Assembly: GCF_040054535.1 (NCBI RefSeq)
Contig: NC_090792.1
Span: 5,130,001 to 5,194,000 of the forward strand
Length of the DNA: 64,000 bases
Direction of reading: 5' to 3'
DNA from: Antennarius striatus
Taxonomy: Eukaryota; Chordata; Actinopteri; Lophiiformes; Antennariidae
In this document: positions 21,384 to 32,545 of the stretch, in pieces
Position numbering within the stretch: the stretch's first letter is position 1
How the letters are laid out: each line of letters opens with the position of its first letter
Position numbers and translations under genes: made by a program
Notes under the pieces: model-generated
What the model saw: the letters and a program-made list of their open reading frames with translations, nothing else
What the model was told of the DNA's origin: nothing
Databases searched by the model: none

Positions 21384-22787
21384 GTGGAGGAATACGTGCG
21401 ATTCGTTGCCACTTCTACACGAGCACTGACCACCAGAGAGGTAGAGGAAGCCTCTGTGACGGATGATGAACTCAGGGACCTGAGAAGTGCAGTACAGAGT
21501 GGATGTTTTGACGAGTGCAAAGTGTATGCGCGTATTGCGTATGAAATGTGTGTAATTGGACAGTTGGTGTTAAGAGGGACACGCATCATACTGCCACAGG
21601 CACTCAGAGACAGAGCCCTAGAGTTGGCTCAGGAGGGACACTTGGGCATTGTGGGCACAAAACAACACCTCAGGAGTAAGGTGTGGTGGCCAGGTCTGGA
21701 TAAAGCAGCAGAGAGATATGTGAGGTCATGTCACGGTTGCCAAATAGTGTCGAGGCCTGACGTGCCTGAACCTGAGACCCACAGCACTTCCAGATGGGCC
21801 GTGGCAGGACTTAGCCACTGACCTACTAGGCCCACTACCAACAGGACATTCCATATTAGTTGTGATTGACTATTACAGCCGGTACTATGAGTACGAGATC
21901 CTGCAGTCGACCACTGCGGAAAAGGTCATAGACAACCTGGAGAATACCTTCAGTAGTACTATGAGTACGAGATCCTGCAGTCGACCACTGCGGAAAAGGT
22001 CATAGACAGCCTGGAGAATACCTTCAGTCGGCATGGACTTCCTATTTCCATTCGTTCGGATGGTGGACCAAAGTACATATCTGCACAGTTTCAAGCATTC
22101 TGCCAGGAGAACGGAATCGAGCATGTGAAAGCGGCAAAACGCTTCGTTGATGAAGAGGATTCGCATCGCACAGTCTGAGGGGCTAGACTGGAAAAAGGAG
22201 CTACGCAAGTATGTGACCGTCTATCGATCGATAGATCATGCCACAACAGGAAAGAGTCCTGCCGAGCTTCTGTTCAACAGGAAGATCAGAGGAAAGCTTC
22301 CAGACATCAGTACACCACAAAGAGACCTGTAGGGTCAGACACCGATGCTGAGAGAAAATGACAGTCGAAAATCTACACTGACAACAAAAACAGAGTGAAA
22401 CACTCAGATGTATCAGTGGGAGACCAGGTCCTACTAAAACAAGACAAAGTTGACAAATTCACAACAACCTTCAACAAGACACCACACGAGTTGATCAGCA
22501 AGGACGGCAACAATGTGATTGTTAAATCACCAAGTGGAGCGACCTATTCCAGGAACACTACATTCGTCAAGAAGTACTACACCGAGGATCCTGCTCCACA
22601 GTCATCTAGCAGGACACAAATAACATGGACCGAACACGAGGAGGAACAAACCACACCTGACATCAAGTCCAACACGGAGACTCACACTAGGGTGTCCACA
22701 CCTAAACCTGCAACGCCTGCTAGGTACGAGAGACCCCACAGGCAGATCAAACTACCTCAACGTTTGACTGACTTTGTCATTAAATGA
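21384..22787 (+). pseudogene. gypsy integrase (broken, with tandem duplication)
   Basis: The frame 21384-21821 has the HHCC-type zinc domain (GHLGIVGTKQHLRSKVWWPG, then CHGC). The catalytic core is disrupted by a frame change and by a 74-bp tandem duplication at 21883-22030, which also shifts the frame. Pieces at 22147-22332 and 22395-22787 contain the core end (HATTGKSPAELLF) and the C-terminal domain (VSVGDQVLLKQDKVDKF). No chromodomain was seen. Confidence 0.75.
21883..22030. repeat. 74-bp tandem duplication in integrase
   Basis: Two adjacent 74-bp units start TACTATGAGTACGAGATCCT and differ at one or two internal bases plus the last two positions. As 74 is not a multiple of three, the duplication alone breaks the integrase frame. 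Confidence 0.9.
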
Positions 22788-23073
22788 GAGTCTGTCTGGT
22801 ACTTAAAAAAAAAAAAAAAGTGCCAGATGTGATGTTTGTGATATTATGATTGTGCCTTACCAGTCATGGTGATGTTTACATTTAGTGTTTACAAGGTGAA
22901 TATATCGTGAACATTTGGTTTATTACAGGGTGGAATTTTGAAAGGGAAACGGTTGTTCTGTATGGAAAAAATATAAGAATGTAATACATTGAAGTTGTGA
23001 GAAAAAAAAAAAGTTTATTTCACTGATGTATGGTGCAAGGCACATTGGAGTCTAATTCCTAGCAAGGGGGGGA

Positions 23074-23258
23074 TGTTATGTACTGATGTGCTTGCCCTAT
23101 GGGGGACTGACATTCTATCCTGGTGCCAGTGCGCGCCAGATCATTACTTGTGTACATTGCCATAGAGCCAACATGTGTGCAGACAAGTAAGTCTAATAAA
23201 TACGATTATTGTTAAAATACGGAGTTGATTATTGGAGAGAAGTAATCACTACCCAACA
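23074..23258 (+). mobile_element. 3' LTR of the gypsy element
   Basis: The ~185-bp sequence begins TGTTATGTACTG right after a polypurine tract and ends CTACCCAACA, with the canonical TG...CA ends. It contains AATAAA at 23195-23200. No second LTR is present in the window, so insertion age cannot be estimated from LTR divergence. Confidence 0.75.
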
Positions 23259-24050
23259 CATCATCCAATCTTTATCCTCTTTAATACACTACTGTAGTTT
23301 GTCCAACTGACTGCCTTCATCAGGTTTAATCAATAGATACGATCAGCATAACAATGGAAGTTGTTATGCTGATGTTGAGTAGTAAAATCTCTGAATGTAT
23401 TGTCATCAAATATAACACTTCACACGCCCTGTTAAACTCTCATCTTTGCTGGTGGAGATGACATTTAAACGTCACACATTACTTAATGTCATGCTTTTGA
23501 ATGACTGTCAACATCTGATGACTGCTCTGTTGAGGTCTGTTCCCCCGCAGGGCTGTAACAATGCTGTTTGATGTAACACAGCTTCATAGCTTGATCACAC
23601 ACTGACCAGAGAAGACATGCAAGCACAAACGAGAAGAGACAAAAATAACACAACTCAGTCTACATGAGCTAAAACTGACTGAAAAGGCACCGGTGTAGCA
23701 GGAAGCAGATGAGGAGAAAGCTTAGGAAGTAGCAGCCAACACAGAGCCAGCTGAACAATATGGTGATGGCTGAAAGAGAGGGTTGGGGTTCCTGTACTGA
23801 CCCGGGAGAATGATGTTATGTCCATGACACAACCAGAGTGTAGACAGAAGAGGGATGAGGAGACAGAGAAACATTAGAGTAAAAGTTTGAGTCATGGCCA
23901 GACGGGACAAGATTCCTGGCTTCAGTTTTCATTTCTGCTAATAACTGTTGTCTGCGGAGAAATGGGCTTTAATAGAGCCCCTACAGTTAATCTATTTTTA
24001 CAGTGAAAATACTGAAAAGAGCAAATGGGCAGCAAATTGCAAGATCCCAT
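23259..24050. other. No gene recognised
   Basis: No conserved reading frame or element was seen. CAGCATAACAATGG and CTTGTTATGCTGATG near 23345-23375 form a weak inverted repeat. Confidence 0.5.
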
Positions 24051-24054
24051 GAAA

Positions 24055-25563
24055 AATCAGAAAGGGAAAAATGTGACCCTGCCCGGAGGAAGCCCGGGGC
24101 CCGCGTCTGGAGCCAGGCCTGGACAGAGGGCCCGTAAGCGAGCGCCTGGTGGCCGGGTCTGCCACGGGGCCCGGCCGGGCTCAGCCCGAAAAGGCAACGT
24201 GGACCCCTGTGGACCCACCACCCACAGGGCAGACCGATGGGGTTGGGTGAGCTGCCATATGGGTGGCAGTGACGACAGGGGGTCACAACGTACCAAACCC
24301 GGGCGGCAGAAGCTGGCTTTGGGGACGTGGAATGTCAACTCACTGGCGGGGAAGGAGCCAGAGCTTGTGTTGGAGGTGAAGCGTTACCAGTTGGATCTGG
24401 TGGGGCTTGCCTCCACGCATAACCTCGGTTCTGGATCCAAACTCCTGGATAGGGTTTGGACCTTGTTTTACTCCGGAGTTGCGTCAGGCGTGAGGTGCAG
24501 GGCGGGTGTGGGGATACTCACAAGCCCCTGGCTGTGCGCCACTGTGTTGGAGTTTACCCCGGTGGATGAGAGGGTCGCTTCCCCACGCCGTAAGGCTGCG
24601 ATGGGGGAAACTCTGACTGTTATTTGTGCATACGCACCAAATATCAGTCAGAGTATTCGGCCTTCCTGGGGTCCCTAAATGGGGTCCTTGTTTGGATCCC
24701 TGCAGGGGACTCCATTGTCCTCCTGGGGGACTTCAATGCACATGTCGGCAATGATGGAGACACTTGGAGGGGCGTGATTGGGAGGAATGGCCTCCCTGAT
24801 CTAAACCCGAGCGGTGTTATGTTGTTGGACTTCTGTGCTAGTCACGGATTGTTCATAACCAACACCATGTTCGAACACAAGGATGCTCATAAGTGTACCT
24901 GGTACCACAGCACCCTGGGTCAGGGGTCATGGTGAGGAGGCTTTACAGTTTGGTGGCCTGAGGATTGCATCGCTGCTTTTTGCAGATGATGTGGTCCTGT
25001 TTCCGTCATCGGCCTGTGACCTGCAGCACTCATTGGTCCGGTTTGCAGCCGAGTGTGAAGCGTCGGGGATGAGGATTAGCACCTCCAAATCTGAGGCCAT
25101 GGTCCTAAGCAGGAAACCGGTGGACTGCCTTCTCCAAGTGGGGAATGAGGTCCTTCCACAATTGAAGGAGTTTAAGTATTTGGGGTCGTGTTCACGAGTG
25201 AGGGAACAATGGAACGTGAGATTGGACGGAGAATTGGGGCAGCAGGAGCGGTATTGCAGTCACTTTACTGCACTGTTGTCACAAAGAGGGAGCCAAGCAG
25301 AGAGGCGAAGCTCTCCATCAACCGTCAATCTTCGTTCCTACCTTCACCTATGGTCATGAGCGATGGGTTGAACCGAAAGAATGAGATTACGGATACAAGC
25401 GGCTGAAATGGGCTTTCTCAGGCGGATAGCTGGTGTCTCCCATAGAGATAAGGTGAGAAACACTGCTGTTCGCGAGGGGCTCAGAGTAGAGGTGCTGCTC
25501 CTTCGTGTGGAGTCAGTTGAGGTTGTTTGGGCATCTGGTGCGGATGCCTCCGGGACGCCTCCA
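24055..25563 (+). mobile_element. Rex3-like RTE LINE, internally deleted
   Basis: The element begins in the GC-rich 5' UTR (GCCTGGTGGCCGGGTCTGCC) and enters the endonuclease at about 24320 ([17 protein letters not shown], then [14 protein letters not shown] at about 24715). At about 24930 it jumps directly from mid-endonuclease ([11 protein letters not shown]) to the RT active-site region (RIASLLFADDVVLF) at 24955. About 1.4 kb present in the full copy at 54968-58319 is missing. The remaining RT C-terminus is frameshifted several times and stops near 25563, so the 3' end is lost too. Confidence 0.85.
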
Positions 25564-25887
25564 ACACTTTGCCAACTTTTGAACAAAAAAAGGACCTTTT
25601 TCAAGACACAATAAACTGACAGAGAACAAAATATGTCCACAGGGGTTATATGGCTCATTCCACACCTTCAGCTACCCAGACTATTCTGTAAACCTGATAC
25701 AACTTTTACTTGTAAAGCATTTAATCACATGAACAGGCATTTCAAAGCACTTTAAATTGAAAAGGAAACCAACAGAACCCTCTAGAACAAGCAAAAGCGA
25801 CAGCGGCCTCCCTCATGAGGATGAAACTCCGGGCAAGATTTTTGAGTGGGGCCATCCGCCTTTTCCGGATGGTGGACAAGTTGTGTC
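25564..25887. other. 3' flank of rdh14, no gene recognised
   Basis: No conserved coding or repeat signal was recognised. Confidence 0.5.
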
Positions 25888-25893
25888 TTTATT
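25888..25893 (-). terminator. Polyadenylation signal of rdh14
   Basis: On the minus strand this reads AATAAA, about 120 bases downstream of the rdh14 stop codon. The canonical hexamer at this distance makes it a good candidate. Confidence 0.6.
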
Positions 25894-26013
25894 TAGAACA
25901 GTTATTTACAACAGTATGTTGTACAGGGCAAGGTACCCAATATGTCACTGTCATGATTTCAGATCATTTGCTTATCACTGATGAGCTTGCCTGAGCATGC
26001 TTGAAAATATTTG

Positions 26014-27922
26014 TCATGTGGTTATGCCCACCATAATTTCACTAATGTCCCACAGTTTACCAGCCACTTCCTGGTCTGTGGCTTTGTCCAGCACAATCTG
26101 AGGTTGACAGTCTGCAAAACACAGACCGTGGACTCCATCCACATCTGAGCTGCAGGCCAAATGCACTGACGTCTGTGCTCCATCCTGGGGGCTCTTAAAT
26201 ACAGCCCAGGAAAGCAAGTTAAACAGGGGCTTCGCTAACATTGGGACATGGACATGCCTGCCTAGATTGGTCCTCACTATACCCGGAGTCAGAGCATTGA
26301 CTGTGACTCCAGTGCCCTCCAGGCGGCGGGCCAGCTCACAGGTGAACAGCAGGTTGGCCAGTTTGCTGCGACTGTAGGCGAAAGCCTTGTCATAGCTCTG
26401 CTCACTATTCAGATCTTCAAAGTTAATGTGACCGTGCTTGTAGAGTTTAGAGGACACCACCACAACGCGACTGGGCACTGATTGTTTCAGAAGGTCCAGC
26501 AGCAGGTGAGTGAGCAGGAAATGACCCAGGTGGTTGACGCCAAACTGCATCTCAAAGCCGTCTTCTGTCCTGGTGTATGGACACTGGTAGACACCAGCAT
26601 TGTTGATCAGCACATCCAAGCGAGGCTCCTCCTGTTCAGCAGAGGGGACAATGAAATGCATCAGGAGAGGAGATGCTATTTTTACATTATGTCTAGAGAC
26701 TTCAAGTAAATTTTCCAACATGGGGACCTGGGGGACAGCTTGGAGGAGCTCACCAGTGAAAATCAGGCTTAAATGTGGAATCTAACGTCATGACTGATCC
26801 AGTTACAGAGGATGGAGAATCAGAGGAAGTGGGAAAAGTCTGTGCAACTTACAATGCAACGTTTGCGTATGTCAGAGCTCACCGGCAAGGGGAATTGGTG
26901 TTGGTTTCAGCGAAGCATCTTGCAGTCAGTCAAGAACAGAGAGAAAACACTGAAAAAAGTCCGGACTATCGGAGAAAGTCCGCTGAAGGATATCAATTGG
27001 TATAAAGCGGTGGCTTTGTACCAAAAATGTCATGGTTACCTGCGTGGTGAACGGTTGTGTCAACAGAACATCAGGAAAACACAAAGACAACGGCTTATCG
27101 TTCTTTAGAATATTAATTCCACACAGTCCAACAGTAACAAATAGCAGCTAGCTCAATGCTAAAATAATATGGAAAATCCCACTGACGGGCTAGCATGTTA
27201 GCATCGGTAGCACGATTAACTTTTCCATACACACAGTAAACCAAAACGGGACATTGTCCTCATCTAGCGATTCATCCCAGGCATCTTTATCTGAATCACA
27301 TTCTGACAGAGACATCCAACTAGTTACATTGTCTCGTTTTGGTTTACTGTCGTCTTCTTTTCATTTGGGCTTTTCCAAAAGGAAAGAGTTTGTTTTCTGG
27401 CCCAAAATTTATTTTTTCTTCTACTTTTCATAATGATGAATAACACATATGTCGCTTAAAATTAACTTTACCATCCTTTTCATAAGCAGCATCTATTTAC
27501 ATTGTATTTGTAACGTCATTAGGTTTAATAAGCAGCACCTATTCTACTTTCTATTTTTGACGTCATGAAGTGTAATAAACAGCACCTATTTTACCAACAC
27601 AGAACTGCTGTTCACTGGTGTAAAGTCACTTCTCTTAACACTCGGCGTTAGGGAACACGCGTGACTTTTGTATGGCTGCTACCTTGATGACGTCTCTACA
27701 GAAGTCGTGTATTGACGTGAGGGAGGCCAGGTCCAGCTGCTTAACGACCAGCAGTGAACCGTCCGCCCCGGTCTCCCTCCGGATGTCCCGGGCGGCCTCC
27801 TGGGCTCTGCTCACGGACCGACAGGCCATTATCACCCGGCCCTGGAGCTTCACGATGGCCGCTGCTGTGGCCTTCCCGATCCCACTGCTAGCACCGGTCA
27901 CTATCACCGTCTTCCCGTTCAT
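26014..27922 (-). CDS. rdh14: Retinol dehydrogenase 14-like short-chain dehydrogenase (two exons)
   Basis: Exon 1 is 27922-27683 (80 codons) and exon 2 is 26631-26014 (205 codons plus stop). They join in phase 0 at ATCAAG|GTAGCA and CTGAACAG|GAGGAG, giving 285 aa. The joined [20 protein letters not shown] follows RDH14 across its single intron. Family features are the NADP(H) motif TGASSGIG (residues 9-16), NNAG (90-93), the catalytic Ser in VVVSS (~141), and YSRSK with catalytic Tyr166 and Lys170. The C-terminus [11 protein letters not shown] is RDH14-like. RDH14 reduces or oxidises retinoids using NADP(H). Known RDH14 has about 40 extra N-terminal residues with a membrane anchor; here an in-frame TAA lies four codons upstream of the ATG, so the anchor is absent. 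No stop or frameshift occurs within the exons. Paralogue (a or b) is not resolved. Confidence 0.88.
26632..27682 (-). other. Intron of rdh14
   Basis: A 1,051-bp GT-AG intron. No repeat or internal gene was recognised; the open frames at 26775-27108 have no family resemblance. Confidence 0.8.
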
Positions 27923-28404
27923 CGTTTTACCTTACCGACAGCCATAAACATGAGCAGCTAACATTAGCCTCCTCCTGGCTAAATGCAGAAACTTCTTTAC
28001 CCACAATACATAACGGGCTAGTGTTGCGTTCAGGAAACCTCGTAAAAATGAAGATTCAACCACAGAATACGTTATGAGTAACCAACCGTGGCTGTCCTCA
28101 TTTAACTTGACTTCTGTTTTCCTCATCATTATTATAAAAGTACCCAAATACACAAAACTTGACTCTATTTTGGAAAGAACAATCATTGGCATTTAACTAC
28201 CAATCTACAAATACCAAATCTATATTACACATTAGAAGAACATAATTTTAGCAAAAACATGTTCATCTTTATCCGCTGCAACAACAAAAAAAGAAGAACA
28301 TGTTTCCCACTGATCCAACTAACCCTGTCCTTATCATCATGTATTTGTCTGTGTGATAATTTGTGTTTCAGTGATATTAAAGATAGGTACAGTATTAATA
28401 TATG
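27923..28404. other. Upstream flank of rdh14
   Basis: No TATA box was evident. A splice-donor-like GTAAGG lies at about 27935 on the minus strand, in front of the start codon, leaving a 5' leader exon possible but unproven. No other gene was recognised. Confidence 0.45.
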
Positions 28405-29403
28405 ATGGTACCTCTACTTACGAAATTAATTGGTTCTGGAGGAAATTACCTTAGTAGAAAATTTTGTAAATAAACGTGTTTTCCATGCAAATGCCCTAAT
28501 CTCTTCCAAGCCCCACCCAAATTCAGACATAAATGTTTTATAAAGCATAAAAATGCATCAAAACATGTAACAAATAAATGTTACAATGAGATTATTACAA
28601 TATAAATGAAAGTTGTGCATAATGTAAAAAAGAATAAAGAATAAAAATGATGGTAATTTACCTTTTAACTGCTGTCCTCATTGTTTTTTGCCCTCTTTGG
28701 TTCATGCGCTCTTGCCTCACCATGAACAACAGAGTGAATTCCAGTCCTCCTTTTGAACTTCTCCAACCACCCTTTTCGAGGCCTTAAACTCCTTAAACTT
28801 CCTTTTGTTTTAACAACGTGGTGAATGTAGATGCATTACGGCCATATACTTTGGCGAGATCAACCAAACACATCCCTTTTTCATGCTTTTCTATTACCTC
28901 TTGCTTTGTTTGTACGGACAAAAAAAATATTTTATTCCTCTTTTCTTTTCGTCTTTTCTCCATCACCTTCTTAGGGTCCATAGTGAATACTCAAAAAGTT
29001 ATTATATTTACGTAAAACTATCAGAACACGTCATGGATCGAGGGCCAAATGACGAGGCAGCTGCAGAGACACCTATGCAGCGTGTGCACAGACACCTATG
29101 CAGCGTCCTTTTTCCAATGAGGGACCTCCTCATTGGCTAAGAGTAGGTCCCTCTTAGCCAAAGAAATACCAGGATGCTAGGTAATAGCCAATGGCAGGAT
29201 GCTAGGTAATAGCCAATGGCAGAGCAGCTATAAGAATGTTGCGTTCAGGAACCTTTGGGAGCTGCGAATAGCAACCCATACTGTATTTTTATCTTTCTTA
29301 ACTCGAAATTTATTTCGTAACTAGAGGCAATATTTTCCTGTTGACGCATTTCGTAAGTAGAACATTTCGTAAGTAGAGATATTCGTAGGTAGAGGTACCA
29401 CTG
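28405..29403 (-). mobile_element. Non-autonomous Tigger-like element, copy 2
   Basis: It matches copy 1 (46-912) end to end. The left terminus is slightly mutated (ATGGTACCTCTACTTACG) and the right terminus is TAGGTAGAGGTACCACTG. Differences include a tandem duplication of about 25 bp near 29170-29220 (GATGCTAGGTAATAGCCAAT) and a repeated CACCTATGCAGCGT block near 29070-29103. The encoded HTH piece is at 28793-28981. Confidence 0.8.
28793..28981 (-). pseudogene. Truncated Tigger-type transposase, N-terminal HTH only
   Basis: A 62-codon frame begins MDPKKVMEKRRKEKR and keeps the same helix-turn-helix as the copy at 316-624 (QTKQEVIEKHEKG, then LAKVYGRNASTFTTLLKQKE). It stops directly after the domain. 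No catalytic region is encoded. The two copies differ at about a fifth of residues, so both have drifted from a common non-autonomous ancestor. Confidence 0.65.
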
Positions 29404-29633
29404 TGTCATTATTATTGCGCTATTATAATTATACTTATAATTATACTTAAGTGTGGTGTTGTTGTGTGTGGGTTGTGTTAAGATATTTACTCAATAATGT
29501 AATTGATCTGTTAAAAAATTGATTCATCCATAATTAATCTATATTCATTGGTAAGATATAATCAATAATATTATTGGCCTAGTAAATAATTGTGATATTT
29601 ACTCAGGTATGTGCTGCTCAATTATATAGTCAC

Positions 29634-29982
29634 TAGTGGGAACCTGTGGCAATTCCACGATAAAACAATAATATCAGACTTCATACCAAACAACGTGGTG
29701 ACGAAACAACTTTGTGTTGGCAAATCATGGATTGCGCTGGGCGGTCATTGCAAAGCTGTAGATGAATTTTAGCAAGCTAACTGGAGAAAGATAGGTAACT
29801 AATTGTGAGATTGGGAAAGGAGCTAACGTTAAACGAAAAAGCACCTGTCAAAAGTACAAGTGGAAAATTTTTTTTAGAGAAATGATAGTTCTGTTAGCTG
29901 ACTACATGAACAGAACTGTATGTAGTTACTTAAAAATATTATTATTATTGTTTTATCGTGGATTTTACATGGGTTCCTGCTA
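29634..29982 (+). mobile_element. GAACCCGTGG-family MITE, most complete copy
   Basis: The ~349-bp element has inverted termini (left GTGGGAACCTGTGG, right, inverted, GCAGGAACCCATGT) followed by a shared inner block, TCCACGATAAAACAATAATA, on both sides. TA flanks both ends. Relatives lie at 973-1020 and 14230-14610. It encodes nothing recognisable. TA flanks would fit a Tc1/mariner origin, but the superfamily is unproven. Confidence 0.7.
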
Positions 29983-30040
29983 GTATATATATATACATAC
30001 ATATACATACATATATACAGTATACATACAGTATATATAC
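29983..30040. repeat. TA/ACATAC/ACAGT low-complexity tract
   Basis: Short TATA, ACATAC and TACAGTATA repeats lie between the MITE and the R4-like LINE. This may be the insertion site of the LINE. Confidence 0.8.
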
Positions 30041-30252
30041 AGTAAAAGCTCTGGCTACCCGACTGAAGAGATACACCAAGGAGATAGAGGCCAGGAGAGT
30101 AAACAAGACCTTCTCCACTCAACCAGCAAAGGTGTACTCTCAGTGGCAGGGAAATAACAGCAGCCGGTCAGACCCACCAAGAGCTAAGGTAAAGAAATAG
30201 TGGAAGGGCATATGGGAAAAAAGCATGACACAACACCGATGTCCAGTGGCTA

Positions 30253-31360
30253 GTGGACCTGAGAACTGACCACAGCAGCCTCCCAGAACAAGAAGAAGAA
30301 CAAGTAATCATCTCAATGGCAGACATCCAAGAAAGAGTGTCAAAGATGAAGAGTTGGTCAGCACCGGGCCCCGATATGATCCATACATACTGGCTTAATA
30401 AGCTGACAGCACTCCATGAGCACCTAGCAACACAGATGAACCAGCTGCTAAGGGATGGGATGCACCCAGAATGGTTGACTGAAGGCAGAACAGTCCTGAT
30501 CATGAAAAACCCACAGAAGGGATCCACCCCATCCAACTACCAGCCAATAACCCGTCTCTGTACAACATGGAAACTCCTGTCAGGCATCATGGCGGCTAAG
30601 ATGAGTAGGCACATGGATCAATACATGAGCGGGGCACAGAAAGGAGTTGGTAGTAACACCAGGGGTGCCAAGCACCAGCTACTGGTGGACAGAGCAGTCC
30701 ACAGAGACTGCAAGAACAGGCAAACCAACCTGGATTGACTACCAGAAAGCCTACGATTCAATATCACACACGTGGATACTGGAATGTCTGGAACTGTATA
30801 AGATCAACAGGACACTAAGAGCCTTCATCAAGAACTCTATGGGAATGTGGAAGACAACCCTAGAGACTAACTCCGAGCCAATTGCCCAAGTTAACATCAA
30901 GTGCGGCATATACCAAGGGGATGCACTATCGCCACTGCTGTTCTGCAATGGCCTGAACCCCCTCAGTCACATCATCACAAAGAGCGGTTACAGATACCGA
31001 TTCCGAAGTGGTACAACAATCAGCCATCTCCTCTATATGGATGACATCAAGCTGTATGCCAGGAATGAGCGAGAAATCGACTCACTGATCCACACCACCA
31101 GGATATACAGCGGCGACATAGGGATGTCATTCGGATTAGACAAATGTGGCTGGATGGTATCAAGAAGAGGCAAGATGATCAGAACTGAAGGGGTTGACCT
31201 ACCAGGGTGCAGGACAGGAGACATCAAGGACAGCTACAAATACCTTGGAATCCCACAGGCTAATGGCAATCATGAAGAGGCCATAAGGAAGTCAACCACA
31301 GCCAAATACCTCCAGAGAGAAGTCCTGCCATTAAGTCCTGAGAAGTCGGCTGAATGGTAA
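30253..31360 (+). pseudogene. R4-like LINE reverse transcriptase (frameshifted)
   Basis: The frame at 30253-30738 has KMKSWSAPGPDMIHTYWLNK, NYQPITRLCTTWKLLSGIM and GAQKGVGSNTRGAKHQLLVD. It shifts into the frame at 30647-31360, with DYQKAYDSISHTWILECLEL, CGIYQGDALSPLLFCNGLNP and the catalytic YMDDIKLYARN. These are the RT palm blocks with the active-site aspartates present. A stop at 31358 precedes the thumb and C-terminal part. Confidence 0.8.
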
Positions 31361-32408
31361 GAACAAGGTCAACATGTATGCGCTGCCCGTCATCAAATAT
31401 CCTGCTGGGATCATAAGCTGGCCAAAGGAGGAGATAGAAGCCACAGATATCAAGACTAGAAAGCTCCTCACCACACACGGAGGGTTTCACCCCAAGTCCA
31501 GCACCCTGAGGCTGTACACTAAGCGGAAAGTCGGAGGCCAAGGACTAGTGAGCATCAGGGCCACTGTCCAGGATGAAACATCAAAAATCCAAGAGTACAT
31601 CAGGAAGATGGCCACAAAAGATGAACTGCTCAGTGGATGCCTTAGACAGCAGAAACCTGAGGAGCAGGAAGAGGAGGAGGAGCAGACAACATGGAGGGAC
31701 AAGCTCCTACACGGGATGTACCACCGTCAGATAGACGAAGTGGCTGAAATCCAGAAGACCTATCAGTGGCTGGATAAAGCTGGACTGACAGACAGCACAC
31801 AGGCCCTGATCATGGAAGCACAAGTACAGGCCCTAAGTACAAGAGCAATAGAGACCAATATCTACCACAGTAAATCCGACCCAAGGTGCAGGTTATGTAA
31901 AGAAGCCCCAGAGACAGTCCAGCATGTGGTAGCTGGGTGTAAGATTCTAGCCGGGTCAGCACACATGGAGAGGCATAACCAAGTAGCTGTGATAGTGTAC
32001 AGGAACATCTGTACCCAGTAAGAACTAGGAGTACCCAAATCCAAATGGGACATACCACCAAAGGTGGTTGAGAACAACAAAGCTAAGATACTGTGGGACT
32101 TCAGCTTCCAGACTGACAAACAGCTGCTGGCTTACAAACCTGACATAGTGGTGGTGGACAAAGAGCAGAAGAGAGCAGTGGTGATAGATGTGGCTATTCC
32201 AGCTGACGCCAACATCAGGAAGAAGGAACATGAAAAGATTGAGAAGTATCAATTGCTGAAAGAACAGCTGGAACATGCGTGGAAGGGTAATGGGGTCCCT
32301 GCGGTAGTAGGGGACCACACAAAATCTGAAGCCCCAGTCCAGCAGAGCACAGTCCTAGAAACAGCTAAGGTACTGCGCAGAACCCTCAGACTCCCAGGTC
32401 TCTGGTAG
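31361..32408 (+). pseudogene. R4-like LINE C-terminus: zinc knuckle and restriction-like endonuclease
   Basis: The frame 31374-32021 continues the thumb region (MYALPVIKYPAGIISWPKEE, HGGFHPKSSTLRLY) to a CCHC knuckle, CRLCKEAPETVQHVVAGC, at about 31885-31940. After a stop (TAA, 32019-32021) and a frame change, 32064-32408 carries KPDIVVVDKEQKRAVVIDVA, which fits the PD...D-x-A core of restriction-like LINE endonucleases, then KEHEKIEKYQLLKEQLEHAW. This enzyme cuts target DNA in R2/R4-type retrotransposition. Confidence 0.75.
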
Positions 32409-32481
32409 AGGACCAGAGCTGTAGGATGAGACACAGATACCACCCTACAAGGGTGAGAGGGACATTTTTTTATACACACAC

Positions 32482-32482
<1 letters not shown>

Positions 32483-32544
<62 letters not shown>
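32483..32544. repeat. (CA)n microsatellite
   Basis: A CA run of about 31 units just beyond the R4-like LINE 3' end. Confidence 0.95.

Positions 32545-32545
<1 letters not shown>

Larger units (their letters stand above)
18850..23258 (+). mobile_element. Ty3/gypsy LTR retrotransposon, 5'-truncated
   Basis: The element runs gag, zinc knuckles, protease, RT, RNase H, integrase, polypurine tract (AGCAAGGGGGGGA, 23061-23073) and 3' LTR. The 5' LTR, primer-binding site and start of gag are absent; the sequence begins abruptly after a TA tract. The RT box ENISDD fits the Mag/K02A2.6-like branch. Coding is spread over about six frames, so the copy is dead. Confidence 0.85.
30041..32475 (+). mobile_element. 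R4-clade (Rex6/Dong-like) LINE, 5'-truncated
   Basis: The order is RT first, then a CCHC zinc knuckle and a C-terminal PD-(D/E)XK restriction-like endonuclease. This is the layout of R2/R4-type LINEs and is unlike the N-terminal endonuclease of L2 and RTE. The fish family with this architecture is Rex6. The 5' part of the ORF is missing and several stops and frameshifts occur. It ends near a CA array. Confidence 0.75.

Noticed and set aside
27932..28192. 86-codon minus-strand frame upstream of rdh14 as its missing N-terminus
   Set aside because: It is out of frame with the rdh14 start, ends before it, and has no transmembrane anchor of the expected type.
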